Assembly (NCBI GenBank): GCA_948467495.1
Contig: CAOKEO010000021.1
Coordinates: forward strand, 1 to 33,618
Reading direction: 5' to 3'
Origin: an uncultured Clostridium sp.
Lineage (GTDB): Bacteria > Bacillota > Clostridia > TANB77 > CAG-508
Length of the DNA: 33,618 bases
The notes beneath the pieces are model-generated. The model had not been told where the DNA came from. It searched no databases and was given only the letters and a program-made list of their open reading frames with translations. Shown in pieces: positions 17,027-24,177 of the stretch (the first letter of the stretch is position 1; every line of letters begins with the position of its first letter). A program made the position numbers and the translations under genes.

Positions 17027-17481
17027 TTTCTAGTTTCAAGCGTAACCTTTCCCAATAAAACAATAAACAAGCCTTAAACACAATTTTCAGTTGAAATAAG
17101 ATAACTGGAAGATAAAGAATAACTGAATTTTTGAAAATATGAGAAAGTCGAGGTTAGAAAAATGGTAAGAATAATAAATGAAGATGAAACAAGAGTTAAT
17201 ATCTATAAGGCATTTGATAAAATATGAAAGCAAGTAAGGGAAATAATGCAACAACTAAGAGAAATCAAATACTATAATGATGATGAAAAAGAATATATAA
17301 AATTAGCGATAATAGATATATCTCGTTCGTTGGAAAGTGTGTCTGATAGATTAAAAGAGAAAATCAAAGAAATAAACGCTAAAAAGTAACAATAATTAGT
17401 TTAGATTAAGAAAGGCTTTAAGCAAGTTTTTCAGTTTTGAGTAAAACCTTTTCCAATGAATAAATAAACAATGCTTGAAGA
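17027..17481. repeat. Diverged direct repeat pair
   Basis: A roughly 55-base segment at 17027-17081 (TCTAGTTTCAAGCGTAACC, later CAATAAACAAGCC) recurs in diverged form at 17427-17481 (TTCAGTTTTGAGTAAAACC, later AATAAACAATGC), flanking the broken small gene at 17162. They may be recombinase arm sites or remnants of duplication. Confidence 0.4.
17162..17389 (+). pseudogene. Small gene interrupted by an in-frame TGA
   Basis: A single frame of 76 codons with TGA at codon 22 (17225-17227). Before it: ATG then VRIINEDETRVNIYKAFDKI. After it: KQVREIMQQLREIKYYNDD and a helical end ESVSDRLKEKIKEINAKK. The residue expected at the stop could be Trp (TGG to TGA). An internal ATG at 17246 could still yield the last 47 residues. 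No clear ribosome site upstream of 17162. Other genes here use TGA as a true stop, so recoding as Trp is unlikely. Confidence 0.45.
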
Positions 17482-17627
17482 GGAAATAAACAACAATTAA
17501 AAGAAGAATAACAGAAAGAAGCGGACATATAAAATCTAATACAATAAATACATACATATATTAAGTAATAAAGGTAAGATTAAAGGGAATATAAACAAGA
17601 AAATAATAGTAACAAATGAAAAAAGTT

Positions 17628-17724
17628 GAAATGTTTTTAGCTTTCAGTAGCATAACAAACAAGTCAGTAAATGTAAGATATAGAAATGTTTTTAGCTTTG
17701 AGAAACTTAATAATCAAGTAAATG
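17628..17724. repeat. Tandem direct repeat of about 42-46 bp
   Basis: GAAATGTTTTTAGCTTTCAG at 17628 recurs as GAAATGTTTTTAGCTTTGAG at 17683, and both units end in GTAAATG or AGTAAATG. It lies between the broken gene and the element's right end. No gene is evident in 17390-17832. Confidence 0.55.
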
Positions 17725-17727
17725 AAA

Positions 17728-17756
17728 AAAACTCACTTGTAAAATCAGTGAGTTTT
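17728..17756. terminator. Bidirectional terminator
   Basis: AAAACTCACT and AGTGAGTTTT form a perfect 10-bp stem with A/T runs on both sides. It could end tRNA-Glu transcription on the minus strand. Confidence 0.6.
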
Positions 17757-17819
17757 CATTTTGTCCAATTTCAGTGGTAGGCTTACTGCAAAGCCTCCTA
17801 CAAAGAAATACATTTTGGT

Positions 17820-17838
17820 TTTTGGAACGTTTTGGTGA
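17820..17838. repeat. Proposed attachment repeat, right
   Basis: TTTTGGAACGTTTTGGTGA overlaps the tRNA-Glu CCA end and matches 11892-11909 apart from one extra C. Confidence 0.5.
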
Positions 17839-17907
17839 CCCCTACGGGAATCGAACCCATGATTCCACCTTGAGAGGGTGGCGTCTTAACCGCTTGACCA
17901 AGGGGCC
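17833..17907 (-). tRNA. tRNA-Glu (anticodon CTC)
   Basis: Minus-strand acceptor GGCCCCT/AGGGGTC followed by A and an encoded CCA (17833-17835). The anticodon stem CCACC/GGTGG holds loop CTCTCAA, so the anticodon is CTC, reading GAG. The T arm GGGTTCGATTCCC is present. 75 bases with CCA. Its 3' end overlaps the proposed attachment repeat of the neighbouring element. Confidence 0.95.
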
Positions 17908-17981
17908 TCGTCAATACTTATTAGTTATATCATTTTTTTTCGGTTTCGTCAACTACTAAAAACCTAAATTTTGTTTTTTGG

Positions 17982-18157
17982 GTAACGATTCGTTACTGTT
18001 ATACTTATGATTTATTTTCTTATGTGAAAGTTTCTATATTTTTTCGATGTAACAATTTTGGGGGACCAGCAAGATTACAGACTGTTCGCAGTTGGGAGTT
18101 ACGAATAAAAAATATAGAAACTTTTATTGCTAAAAAACAAGCGGTCTGAATTGTTAC
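17982..18157. repeat. Hairpin repeat family, copy 2
   Basis: 176 bp, ending in GTAACGATTC (17982) and TCTGAATTGTTAC (18145-18157). It shares with copy 1 the stem AAAGTTTCTATATTTTTT/AAAAAATATAGAAACTTT and a slightly shorter core (GGGGGACCAGC, TTACAGACTG, CGCAGTTGGGAGTTAC). Located between the mini-RNase III stop and tRNA-Glu. Confidence 0.8.
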
Positions 18158-18202
18158 TTTTTTTGGTAAGTGTGAATAATAACTATGGTTATTGTTCAGC
18201 CA

Positions 18203-18595
18203 TCATGTGTATTCCAAAATCTCTTTCAACCTTTTCAACTGTTTTGTCAAATATAAATACCCAATCAAGCCTTCCAAAGCAGTCGCATATTTATATTCCT
18301 GTACATTAGCATTTTTAGGTAAATGATGACTTTCTGCATTTCTACCGCGTCTTACGATATCTTTTTCTTCTTCCGTCAATTTATCATGAATTCTCTCTAA
18401 AAGTTTTGCTTGACTTTTTGCTTTTACATATTTGATTGTTTCGATATGTAATTTATGTGGTTTTAAATTCGTCTTATTAATTAGATTGGTTCTTATATAT
18501 AATTCATACACACAATCTCCTACATACGCCCACGTTAATGGTGATAGAAGATTGATTTCTTCTTTTGGTCTATCTAAATGAATCCATTCTTCCAT
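18203..18595 (-). CDS. mrnC: Mini-ribonuclease III
   Basis: 130 residues. A double-strand-specific RNase with a RNase III catalytic domain but no dsRNA-binding domain; in Bacillus it matures 23S rRNA. Seen: LAYVGDxVYELYIR-type first signature (TWAYVGDCVYELYIR), RRGRNAESHHLPKNA, and YKYATALEGLIGYLYL containing the conserved catalytic ExxxG. AGGAAG precedes the ATG. It follows rbgA by 42 bases on the same strand, so the two ribosome-maturation genes are probably one unit. Confidence 0.95.
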   Translation of the reverse strand: MEEWIHLDRPKEEINLLSPLTWAYVGDCVYELYIRTNLINKTNLKPHKLHIETIKYVKAKSQAKLLERIHDKLTEEEKDIVRRGRNAESHHLPKNANVQEYKYATALEGLIGYLYLTKQLKRLKEILEYT

Positions 18596-18637
18596 TTTTT
18601 ACTTCCTTTTTTATTTTATTTGTTTCATATCGCTAAT

Positions 18638-19549
18638 TTAGCTTGGATTTTCTATTGTTATTTTTCCAATGATTCCATTCTTGAATTCGTCTAATAAAAT
18701 CCTTGCTGTTTTTTCTTCGTCTATGTTACCTCCAGAAATGATACAACCTCTTTTTCTTCCTATGGCAAGCATAATTTCATAGATATTTTCGTTTTCTGGT
18801 TGTTCTTGTGCAAGTGTGTCTTCGATAAACTGTTCCGAGATTTTATATCTTTCACATAGCTTGGTTCTGTAATTTTGTATTAAAAATTTTGTTAGATAAT
18901 AAGCTATCTCTACTCTTTCTAATATATTTTCTTTGATAGTTCCTGTGAAAGCTAAATTCAAAGCAACTTCTTCACTTTCGAATTTAGGCCATAATACCCC
19001 TGGTGTATCTAGCAATTCTATTTTGTCATTAATTCGAATCCATTGTTTTTGTTTGGTTACTCCTGGTTTATTTCCGACTCCCGCTGTTGTTCTTTTGGAA
19101 ATTCGATTGATAAAAGATGATTTTCCAACATTTGGTATTCCTAATATCATCGCTCTTATTTTTCTTCCAATTCTCCCTTTGTCAGCTTGTATTTGTAATT
19201 CTGTATTCATAATATCTTCAATTTTTCGAATGCATTGGTCAATTCCTTTTCCGGAATTGGCATCTGTTGCTACCGCTGGTATGCCCTTTTTTTCAAAATA
19301 TTGCAACCATAACTGATTCTGCCTTTCATCTGCTAAGTCACACTTATTTAATACAATTATTTTCTTTTTTCCTTTTGTGATACTTGCTATATCTGGATTT
19401 TGACTAGAAATCGGAATTCTAGAGTCTAATAATTCAATGACAATATCTATTATTTTTAAATCTTCTTGTATTTGTTTTCTGGTTTTTGCCATATGTCCTG
19501 GATACCAGTTGATGTTGACCTTTGGTAAATTTTCTTCATTATTATTCAT
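18638..19549 (-). CDS. rbgA: Ribosome biogenesis GTPase RbgA (YlqF)
   Basis: About 303 residues; circularly permuted GTPase that helps late assembly of the 50S subunit. N-terminal WYPGHMAKTRK, then G4 NKCDL before G1 GIPNVGKSSFIN, and G3 DTPGV, the permuted order typical of the family; the C-terminal domain binds rRNA. ATG at 19549 is preferred, because GGAAG stands eight bases before it and touches the upstream GTG. A decayed second copy of this 5' end lies at about 20850-20921 on the other side of a degenerate element, suggesting that element once inserted at this gene's start. Confidence 0.95.
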   Translation of the reverse strand: MNNNEENLPKVNINWYPGHMAKTRKQIQEDLKIIDIVIELLDSRIPISSQNPDIASITKGKKKIIVLNKCDLADERQNQLWLQYFEKKGIPAVATDANSGKGIDQCIRKIEDIMNTELQIQADKGRIGRKIRAMILGIPNVGKSSFINRISKRTTAGVGNKPGVTKQKQWIRINDKIELLDTPGVLWPKFESEEVALNLAFTGTIKENILERVEIAYYLTKFLIQNYRTKLCERYKISEQFIEDTLAQEQPENENIYEIMLAIGRKRGCIISGGNIDEEKTARILLDEFKNGIIGKITIENPS

Positions 19550-19603
19550 TAATTTCACTTCCTTTTTCTTTATAATTTATTTTTATATTTCCATTATCAA
19601 ATA

Positions 19604-19960
19604 TTATGATATTATTGGCTCATGATGATTTTTTATTATTATCCACTCTTCTTCATTAGTATCAATAAGTTTATGATTTCTATAGCTTTCAACTTTCTTT
19701 TTTCCCTGAATTAAATCACCTATATACATTTTGTTTTTTAGTATTCTAGTTACCATTTTTGCATTCCATTTTTCATTTATATCATCACTACATTTGCCTA
19801 ATACCTTTCTTCTATACCTTGCTGGCGTTAAAATATTTCTTTTATTTAACTCATTTGCTACCTCTCCAGATGTTTCCCCTTTTAAAATACTATTAAAAAT
19901 AAGTAAAACATAATATGAGGCTTCCATATCTTTTACAAATTTATATTTATCATCCTAATA
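19604..19960 (-). pseudogene. Serine recombinase fragment (Recombinase domain only)
   Basis: Encodes EASYYVLLIFNSILKGETSG, LNKRNILTPARY and WNAKMVTRILKNKMYIGD, the central Recombinase domain of large serine recombinases. The catalytic N-terminus and zinc/coiled-coil C-terminus are missing; it ends HHEPIIS at a stop 55 bases before the rbgA ATG. The matching frame continues a few codons upstream of the ATG at 19927, into the end of the KilA-N pseudogene. Confidence 0.75.
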
Positions 19961-20779
19961 ATTTTATTTTTTCAGCATTATTCAGTATATCTAACTGATA
20001 TTTAGCAATACTACTTAATATCTCAAATCTTTCTTCTTTACTTTTTCCTTCTTTAATTAACTCTGCATTATGTGATTCTAAATTAGACAATACAGTTAAC
20101 TCATTAATTGTTGCAAAATCTCTAACATTTGAATTTTTTGCTAAATCAGGATTTAGTTCTCTCCATTTTTTAGCAGTTGTATTAAAAATAACAACATTTA
20201 AAATATCTGCCTCTTCAGCATATTTTAACCATTCTCTATTTTTATAAAAATCATTATCTGGCAATATGTAATTTTTAATTGCATCAGTATGTATTAAATA
20301 ATTATTCTTTGTTAAAATTCTCTTTACATCCCATTCTATATTTTGATTTTCTAACTCTTTTAATCGTTCAAATTCTTTTATTAAATATAATTTAAAAACA
20401 GGACTAATTGCTGATGCAAATTCAAATGCAATGTCTTTATGTGCATATGTTCCACCATATTTACCTAATTTAGAGTACATACCAATTGCATTTGTTTTTT
20501 CACACCATTCTGTAACACTTGGTGTAAAAGTTAATAAACCTACTTGCTTTCTAAAGTGTTCAGATTCGAACACTTTAAAATTTGGATTGTACAATTCTTC
20601 CCAAGCAGTTAAAAATCTAATGTACTTCTATTACGTAACCAATTTCTTATGACATCAGCAGCTCGTGATTTATCACTTTTTGCTTTTGCAATATCAGATA
20701 TACAAATATAATCCTTTTCATTTATATTTGTCACATTTATACTTATATCTTGAACTTCAATAATTTTATTTTTTATCGT
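19950..20779 (-). pseudogene. KilA-N domain protein, broken
   Basis: KilA-N proteins are phage or element DNA-binding proteins. N-terminal part: NEKDYICISDIAKAKSD and ADVIRNWLRNRSTLDF, then a stop. The following frame continues TAWEELYNPNFKVFESEHF and runs to the end (TLIHTDAIKNYI-like middle, C-terminal AEKIKLLG). One T is missing from a T run (A run at 20611-20615), unlike the CGGA breaks. The expected start codon appears to be ACG (20777-20779) after GAGGTG. With a lost start and a frameshift it is probably dead. Confidence 0.75.
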
Positions 20780-20849
20780 CTTTCACCTCGCTTTTTATTG
20801 AAATGTGCGAAAATTCGTTTTAAAGAAATGCTCATTTTTCAAAGTTTTT

Positions 20850-20921
20850 TATAGTTTTTCCATAAATCAGGCTTTACCAATTAATGTTCATCTTAGGAAT
20901 TATTTCTTCACTATTATTCAT
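20850..20921 (-). pseudogene. Degenerate duplicate of the rbgA 5' end
   Basis: Reads MNNSEEIIPKMNINW then a stop, against MNNNEENLPKVNINW in intact rbgA (11 of 15 residues). DNA similarity continues a little past the stop (TATGG-AAAAAC against TATGGCAAAAAC), and upstream bases GAAAAAGAGGTTAAAGA also resemble the rbgA leader. Confidence 0.7.
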
Positions 20922-20925
20922 TTCT

Positions 20926-21174
20926 TTAACCTCTTTTTTCAATTTGTTTACATGCTTTAACAAATTCTTTAAAAATATTTTGCATGCTCTCTTCTGTCAT
21001 AATTTTTATTTTCTCCATTCCTTTAAAATTCTTCGCTACAGATAGAAATTCCAAACCCCATCGCAAAATAAATTCAGATTCCTAAACCATCTGTAATTTG
21101 CTTTGCTTCAAAACAGATAACTCATCGTCAAAATCATTACAATGTTCTATAATTATTTTTATCTGCTCTATCAT
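20926..21174 (-). pseudogene. Small gene interrupted by TAG
   Basis: One frame of 83 codons from the ATG at 21174, overlapping the end of the membrane-protein gene upstream. It reads MIEQIKIIIEHCNDFDDELS, continues to LQMV, then TAG, then SEFILRWGLEFLSVAKNFKG and TEESMQNIFKEFVKACKQIE. An internal ATG at 21018 (after AAAGG) could give a 30-residue peptide. No family recognised; helical throughout. Confidence 0.4.
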
Positions 21175-21628
21175 CCATTTCTCTATCAAACTGTTCATTT
21201 TTATAGAACCAATCTGTTTTCTTATCTTTCGGATTCGCCTTTCTATTTTTGTCTAATAATAAGTCAAACAACACAGCCACTGGTATTATAATTCCTATTA
21301 ATGCTATAAAGGTATTTAGATACATTCCCGCATTGGACATATTCATATCTGAATTAACTGTTATTAATGTTGTGATTCCTGTCATTACATTGGTTCCAAA
21401 ATACATGCCATAACCCAATAAATAGATAAGAGCACCTACCATTTTTCTTTTTATGATAAGTAGCATACATGCTAATACCACAAATAATAAAATGATTTCC
21501 AATGTTTGATTCAAAGGTTCAATTCCACCAAAATCTGCTCCTAGTTCATAGGTAACAGCAACGATAATTCTAAATGCCCAAAACATTGCCATAAACATAA
21601 CTATTAACCATGTCGAAAAATTTTTCAT
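21137..21628 (-). CDS. Four-helix membrane protein, unknown function
   Basis: 163 residues with hydrophobic segments at about 6-25, 43-60, 66-84 and 102-124, then a charged cytoplasmic tail (KNRKANPKDKKTDW...). AGGGG precedes the ATG. It lies downstream of the UPF0473 gene but is separated from it by a terminator, so it is probably its own unit. No recognised domain. Confidence 0.75.
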   Translation of the reverse strand: MKNFSTWLIVMFMAMFWAFRIIVAVTYELGADFGGIEPLNQTLEIILLFVVLACMLLIIKRKMVGALIYLLGYGMYFGTNVMTGITTLITVNSDMNMSNAGMYLNTFIALIGIIIPVAVLFDLLLDKNRKANPKDKKTDWFYKNEQFDREMDDRADKNNYRTL

Positions 21629-21651
21629 TTGTTTTCCCCTCTTTCTTTTAA

Positions 21652-21679
21652 AAAGAAGACGGAAAAATCCGCCTTCTTT
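21652..21679 (-). terminator. Terminator of the ireB-ruvX-UPF0473 unit
   Basis: AAAGAAGACGGA pairs with TCCGCCTTCTTT (one G-T) around AAAAA. On the minus strand it ends in CTTTTT, nine bases past the UPF0473 stop. Confidence 0.75.
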
Positions 21680-21688
21680 CCTAGTTTC

Positions 21689-21994
21689 TTAGTCTACAAA
21701 ATCAAAATCATCTTTGAATTTTTCTTTGAAAATTTCAAATACTTTATTTAATACTTCTTCGTCTTCAATACTTACATAAGATTCTTCTTCTGTATCTTCA
21801 TCCGTATCTTCTACTTTAAGTATTACTACTTCTCCTTCTTCTTCTTCTCCTTCTTCTGTAACTGGTAATAATACTACATATTCTTCTTCATCTAACTCTA
21901 CTAAGTCTAAAAATTCAAATTTTACTTCATTTCCTTCTTCGTCATTTAATATTACTATGTTATCTAAATCTTCTCCTTCAAAATTTTCTTCCAT
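21689..21994 (-). CDS. UPF0473/DUF1292 family protein
   Basis: 101 residues, extremely acidic, with NIVILNDEEGNEVKFEFLDL, EYVVLLPV and the C-terminal EVLNKVFEIFKEKF, the pattern of the YrzB/DUF1292 family. The molecular function of the family is unknown. The order ireB, ruvX, UPF0473 is conserved in Bacillota (yrzL-yrrK-yrzB). AAAGGAG precedes the ATG. Confidence 0.9.
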   Translation of the reverse strand: MEENFEGEDLDNIVILNDEEGNEVKFEFLDLVELDEEEYVVLLPVTEEGEEEEGEVVILKVEDTDEDTEEESYVSIEDEEVLNKVFEIFKEKFKDDFDFVD

Positions 21995-22137
21995 TCCTTT
22001 TCTCCTTTCAATTTTTGTTTCATTATATTTTACAATTAATATAATAACCTATTTTAAATTAATTTTCAATGAATTTTCCTATTTTTTATAAAATTATAGA
22101 TAGTACTTTTATTTATAAATATATTAAACTTTATAAA

Positions 22138-22560
22138 TTACCCTACCTCTTTTCTATTTAAATATGTCTCTAGTATATACATAGCAGATATAGTATCCAC
22201 AATATCTTTCTTTTTATTCTTATTAACATCCAAAAAATTCATCGTTTTATGTGCTTCTACTGTAGTTAATCTTTCATCTATCGTATCTATTTTTAATTCA
22301 TGATATTTACATTTTAATTTATGAACAAATTCTTGCGTTATTTTAGCCCTTTGGGATATGGTACCATTCATATTGAATGGCATTCCAACTACAATGGTTT
22401 CAATTTTATAGGTTGCTAAAATCTCGTCTAATCTTCTTAATATCACTTTATCTGATCCTTTTCTCTGAATCGTTTCTAAGCCTTGTGCTGTTATATTTAA
22501 GGGATCTGTAATGGCGAGTCCCACTCTTGCTTCTCCATAATCAATTCCTAAAATTCTCAT
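22138..22560 (-). CDS. ruvX: Putative pre-16S rRNA nuclease / Holliday junction resolvase-like YqgF
   Basis: 140 residues, RNase H fold. LGIDYGEARVGLAI carries the first catalytic Asp, VVGMPFNMNGT follows, and IDERLTT has the second acidic motif; the C-terminal KDIVDTISAMYILETYL holds the third Asp. The family is involved in 16S rRNA 5' maturation. It starts two bases after the ireB stop, implying coupled translation. Confidence 0.95.
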   Translation of the reverse strand: MRILGIDYGEARVGLAITDPLNITAQGLETIQRKGSDKVILRRLDEILATYKIETIVVGMPFNMNGTISQRAKITQEFVHKLKCKYHELKIDTIDERLTTVEAHKTMNFLDVNKNKKKDIVDTISAMYILETYLNRKEVG

Positions 22561-22562
22561 CT

Positions 22563-22820
22563 TTATTTCTCATCTAATCCTATATAATCTTTTACCATTT
22601 TTTCTAATAATTCATCTCTTTCAATAGCTCTTATCTTATTCCTAGCATCTTTATGACTGGTAATATAAGTTGGATCTCCTGATAAAATATACCCAACAAT
22701 TTGATTGATTGGATTATATCCTTTTTCTACTAATGCTTCATATACTTCTTTTAAAATCTCTCTACATTTTAGATTTTCTTCTCTTTCCACCTCAAAATGC
22801 ATTGTCTTGTCAAACTCCAT
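22563..22820 (-). CDS. ireB: IreB family protein (UPF0297)
   Basis: 85 residues. KTMHFEVE at the N-terminus and [19 protein letters not shown] plus [13 protein letters not shown] are near-identical to the family. In Enterococcus IreB is phosphorylated by the PASTA kinase IreK on N-terminal Thr residues and tunes cephalosporin resistance; Thr6 is the obvious equivalent here. AAGGAGG precedes the ATG. It heads the ireB-ruvX-UPF0473 unit; a hairpin-repeat copy lies 49 bases upstream. Confidence 0.95.
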   Translation of the reverse strand: MEFDKTMHFEVEREENLKCREILKEVYEALVEKGYNPINQIVGYILSGDPTYITSHKDARNKIRAIERDELLEKMVKDYIGLDEK

Positions 22821-22868
22821 TGTTCATTCCTCCTTTTTTTACTAATCTTTATTATAATTATTTACATA

Positions 22869-22988
22869 CAAAATTTATTCTATTTTTATAAAGTAATATT
22901 CGAGGGAACCGACAAGGTTACCAACTATTACTTTTGTTACAGTTGGTCCGCAGTTGGGAATTACTTTTAAAAATACTAATAAATTTTG
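22869..22988. repeat. Hairpin repeat family, copy 4
   Basis: 120 bp. CAAAATTTATT.TATTTTTA...AAGTAAT pairs with ATTACTTTTAAAAATA.TAATAAATTTTG. The core has TTCGAGGGAACCGACAAGG, a CCAACT/AGTTGG hairpin and CGCAGTTGGGAATTAC. The flanking stem differs from the other copies but is still paired. No GTAAC terminal repeats recognised. Confidence 0.78.
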
Positions 22989-23013
22989 TTATTACTTATT
23001 TATTAACAGTTTA

Positions 23014-24153
23014 TTATAGATTAGTTATATCACTTTCTTGGCTATCTGCATGATCCAAATACTCTTCTAATTTTTTTAATACTTCTTCTAATCCTGTGCC
23101 CTTATAATAAGACGATATTACAAAATTTAATTTTGGTATCGCTACTTCGTTACATTCATTTCCTTTTGCTTCTCTTCCTGGCAAATTTGTTTCCAAATTA
23201 AATTGTTGTCTTTCTTCTTCTGTCAATTTAATTTGCATATTCTCTATTTTTTCTTTTATTTCATTTAAAAAGCCAGCTAATCCATCTGCTTCTACACCAG
23301 AAAACGCAATTACAAATTTCGGTCCCATATATCTTACAAATACATAATCTTGTGACAAGTTCTCTGCAATATATTCACTAATTTGTGTTATTACTTTATT
23401 GCCTAATTCTCTACAATACCTTTTATTAATTTCTTGAATATTAATTATTTTAAACATACATATCGTAGATATTGTATATTGATCAATAATTTTCTTTCCT
23501 TCTCCATATAAATATTCTTCTGAATATAAGCCAGTAAATAGGTCTTTTCTTACAATAGATTCTAGTGTTTTTTGATGAACCACTGTTTTTAATACAGAAA
23601 CAATATTTTCTTTGATTACTTCTAATACTGTTGTGTCTACATTATCAAAATCATGTGGTGTTCCACTTTCCATAATCCAATAACCAATATATACATTATC
23701 TATATAAAGAGGGAAAAATATAGCTGATTTTGCTCTTCCAAATTCCATTTCTTGATAAGGAAGTCTTTCATTTTCATTATTTACTGTTACATATTTAGGA
23801 GTTGCTGACTGTATGCTATCTTTAAACATATCTATATTTTGCAAACCTTTTAAAGCATTCCAATGCTTTTTATCAACATTAGAAGCTTTTACTTGGTATT
23901 CTGCACCATCAAAAACAACAATAGTTGAATATTTGATTTCATATCTTTCAATTAAGATATCATTTATCTTTTTTATTTTTTGTTCAACTGTTGATGTTTC
24001 TCCTATGGCATTCATAAAATCTTGAACAACATACAAATTGGTAATCTTTTGATTCATGTTTTTAAATTTTTGTATTTTTTTATGTATGGTAACATTATAG
24101 GCAACTAATCCCAATACAATTAAGACTAAGATTACTACGACTGCTATTATCAC
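23014..24153 (-). CDS. Membrane-anchored GAF protein with degenerate GGDEF domain
   Basis: 379 residues: an N-terminal membrane helix (1-22), a coiled linker, a GAF-like domain (about 45-190), then a GGDEF-fold domain (about 200-370). The diguanylate cyclase signature is replaced by YMGPKFVIAFSG, so GG(D/E)EF has become MGPKF and cyclase activity is not expected. It may be a sensory or scaffolding protein. Start GTG at 24153, nine bases after AGGAGGG; 24 bases after the stop of the TadZ-like gene, so probably one operon with it. Confidence 0.8.
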   Translation of the reverse strand: MIIAVVVILVLIVLGLVAYNVTIHKKIQKFKNMNQKITNLYVVQDFMNAIGETSTVEQKIKKINDILIERYEIKYSTIVVFDGAEYQVKASNVDKKHWNALKGLQNIDMFKDSIQSATPKYVTVNNENERLPYQEMEFGRAKSAIFFPLYIDNVYIGYWIMESGTPHDFDNVDTTVLEVIKENIVSVLKTVVHQKTLESIVRKDLFTGLYSEEYLYGEGKKIIDQYTISTICMFKIINIQEINKRYCRELGNKVITQISEYIAENLSQDYVFVRYMGPKFVIAFSGVEADGLAGFLNEIKEKIENMQIKLTEEERQQFNLETNLPGREAKGNECNEVAIPKLNFVISSYYKGTGLEEVLKKLEEYLDHADSQESDITNL

Positions 24154-24177
24154 AATTCATTTCCCTCCTTTTCTCTA

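Larger units (their letters stand above)
11892..17838. mobile_element. Integrated element of about 5.9 kb at tRNA-Glu
   Basis: Bounded by TTTTGGAAGTTTTGGTGA (11892-11909) and TTTTGGAACGTTTTGGTGA (17820-17838), which differ by one inserted base and overlap the recombinase 3' end and the tRNA-Glu 3' end respectively. Inside are a serine recombinase, two small acidic proteins, a coiled-coil protein, a rolling-circle Rep, direct repeats, a small DUF6809-like gene, an XRE regulator and a membrane protein. There are no conjugation genes, so it is an integrative, possibly mobilisable or plasmid-like element. Boundaries are inferred from the repeats. Confidence 0.6.
19560..20921. mobile_element. Degenerate integrated element at the 5' side of rbgA
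   Basis: Contains a recombinase fragment and a KilA-N pseudogene, with a degenerate rbgA start at the far edge (about 20850-20921) and the intact rbgA start at the near edge (19549). This is the arrangement left when an element inserts into a gene's 5' end and supplies a replacement 5' end. Boundaries are inferred. Confidence 0.45.

Noticed and set aside
17225..17227. TGA read as Trp in this organism
   Set aside because: Several intact genes (mini-RNase III, deacetylase) end in TGA, and TGG is used for Trp throughout.
17774..17959. Open frame across tRNA-Glu encoding FGDPYGNRTHDSTLRG-like sequence
   Set aside because: It is the antisense of the tRNA; this peptide pattern is a well-known artefact of tRNA genes.
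20611..20615. KilA-N frame break as a fifth recoding site
   Set aside because: It is a one-base loss in a T run with no CGGA, in a gene that has also lost its start codon; ordinary decay or a homopolymer error explains it.
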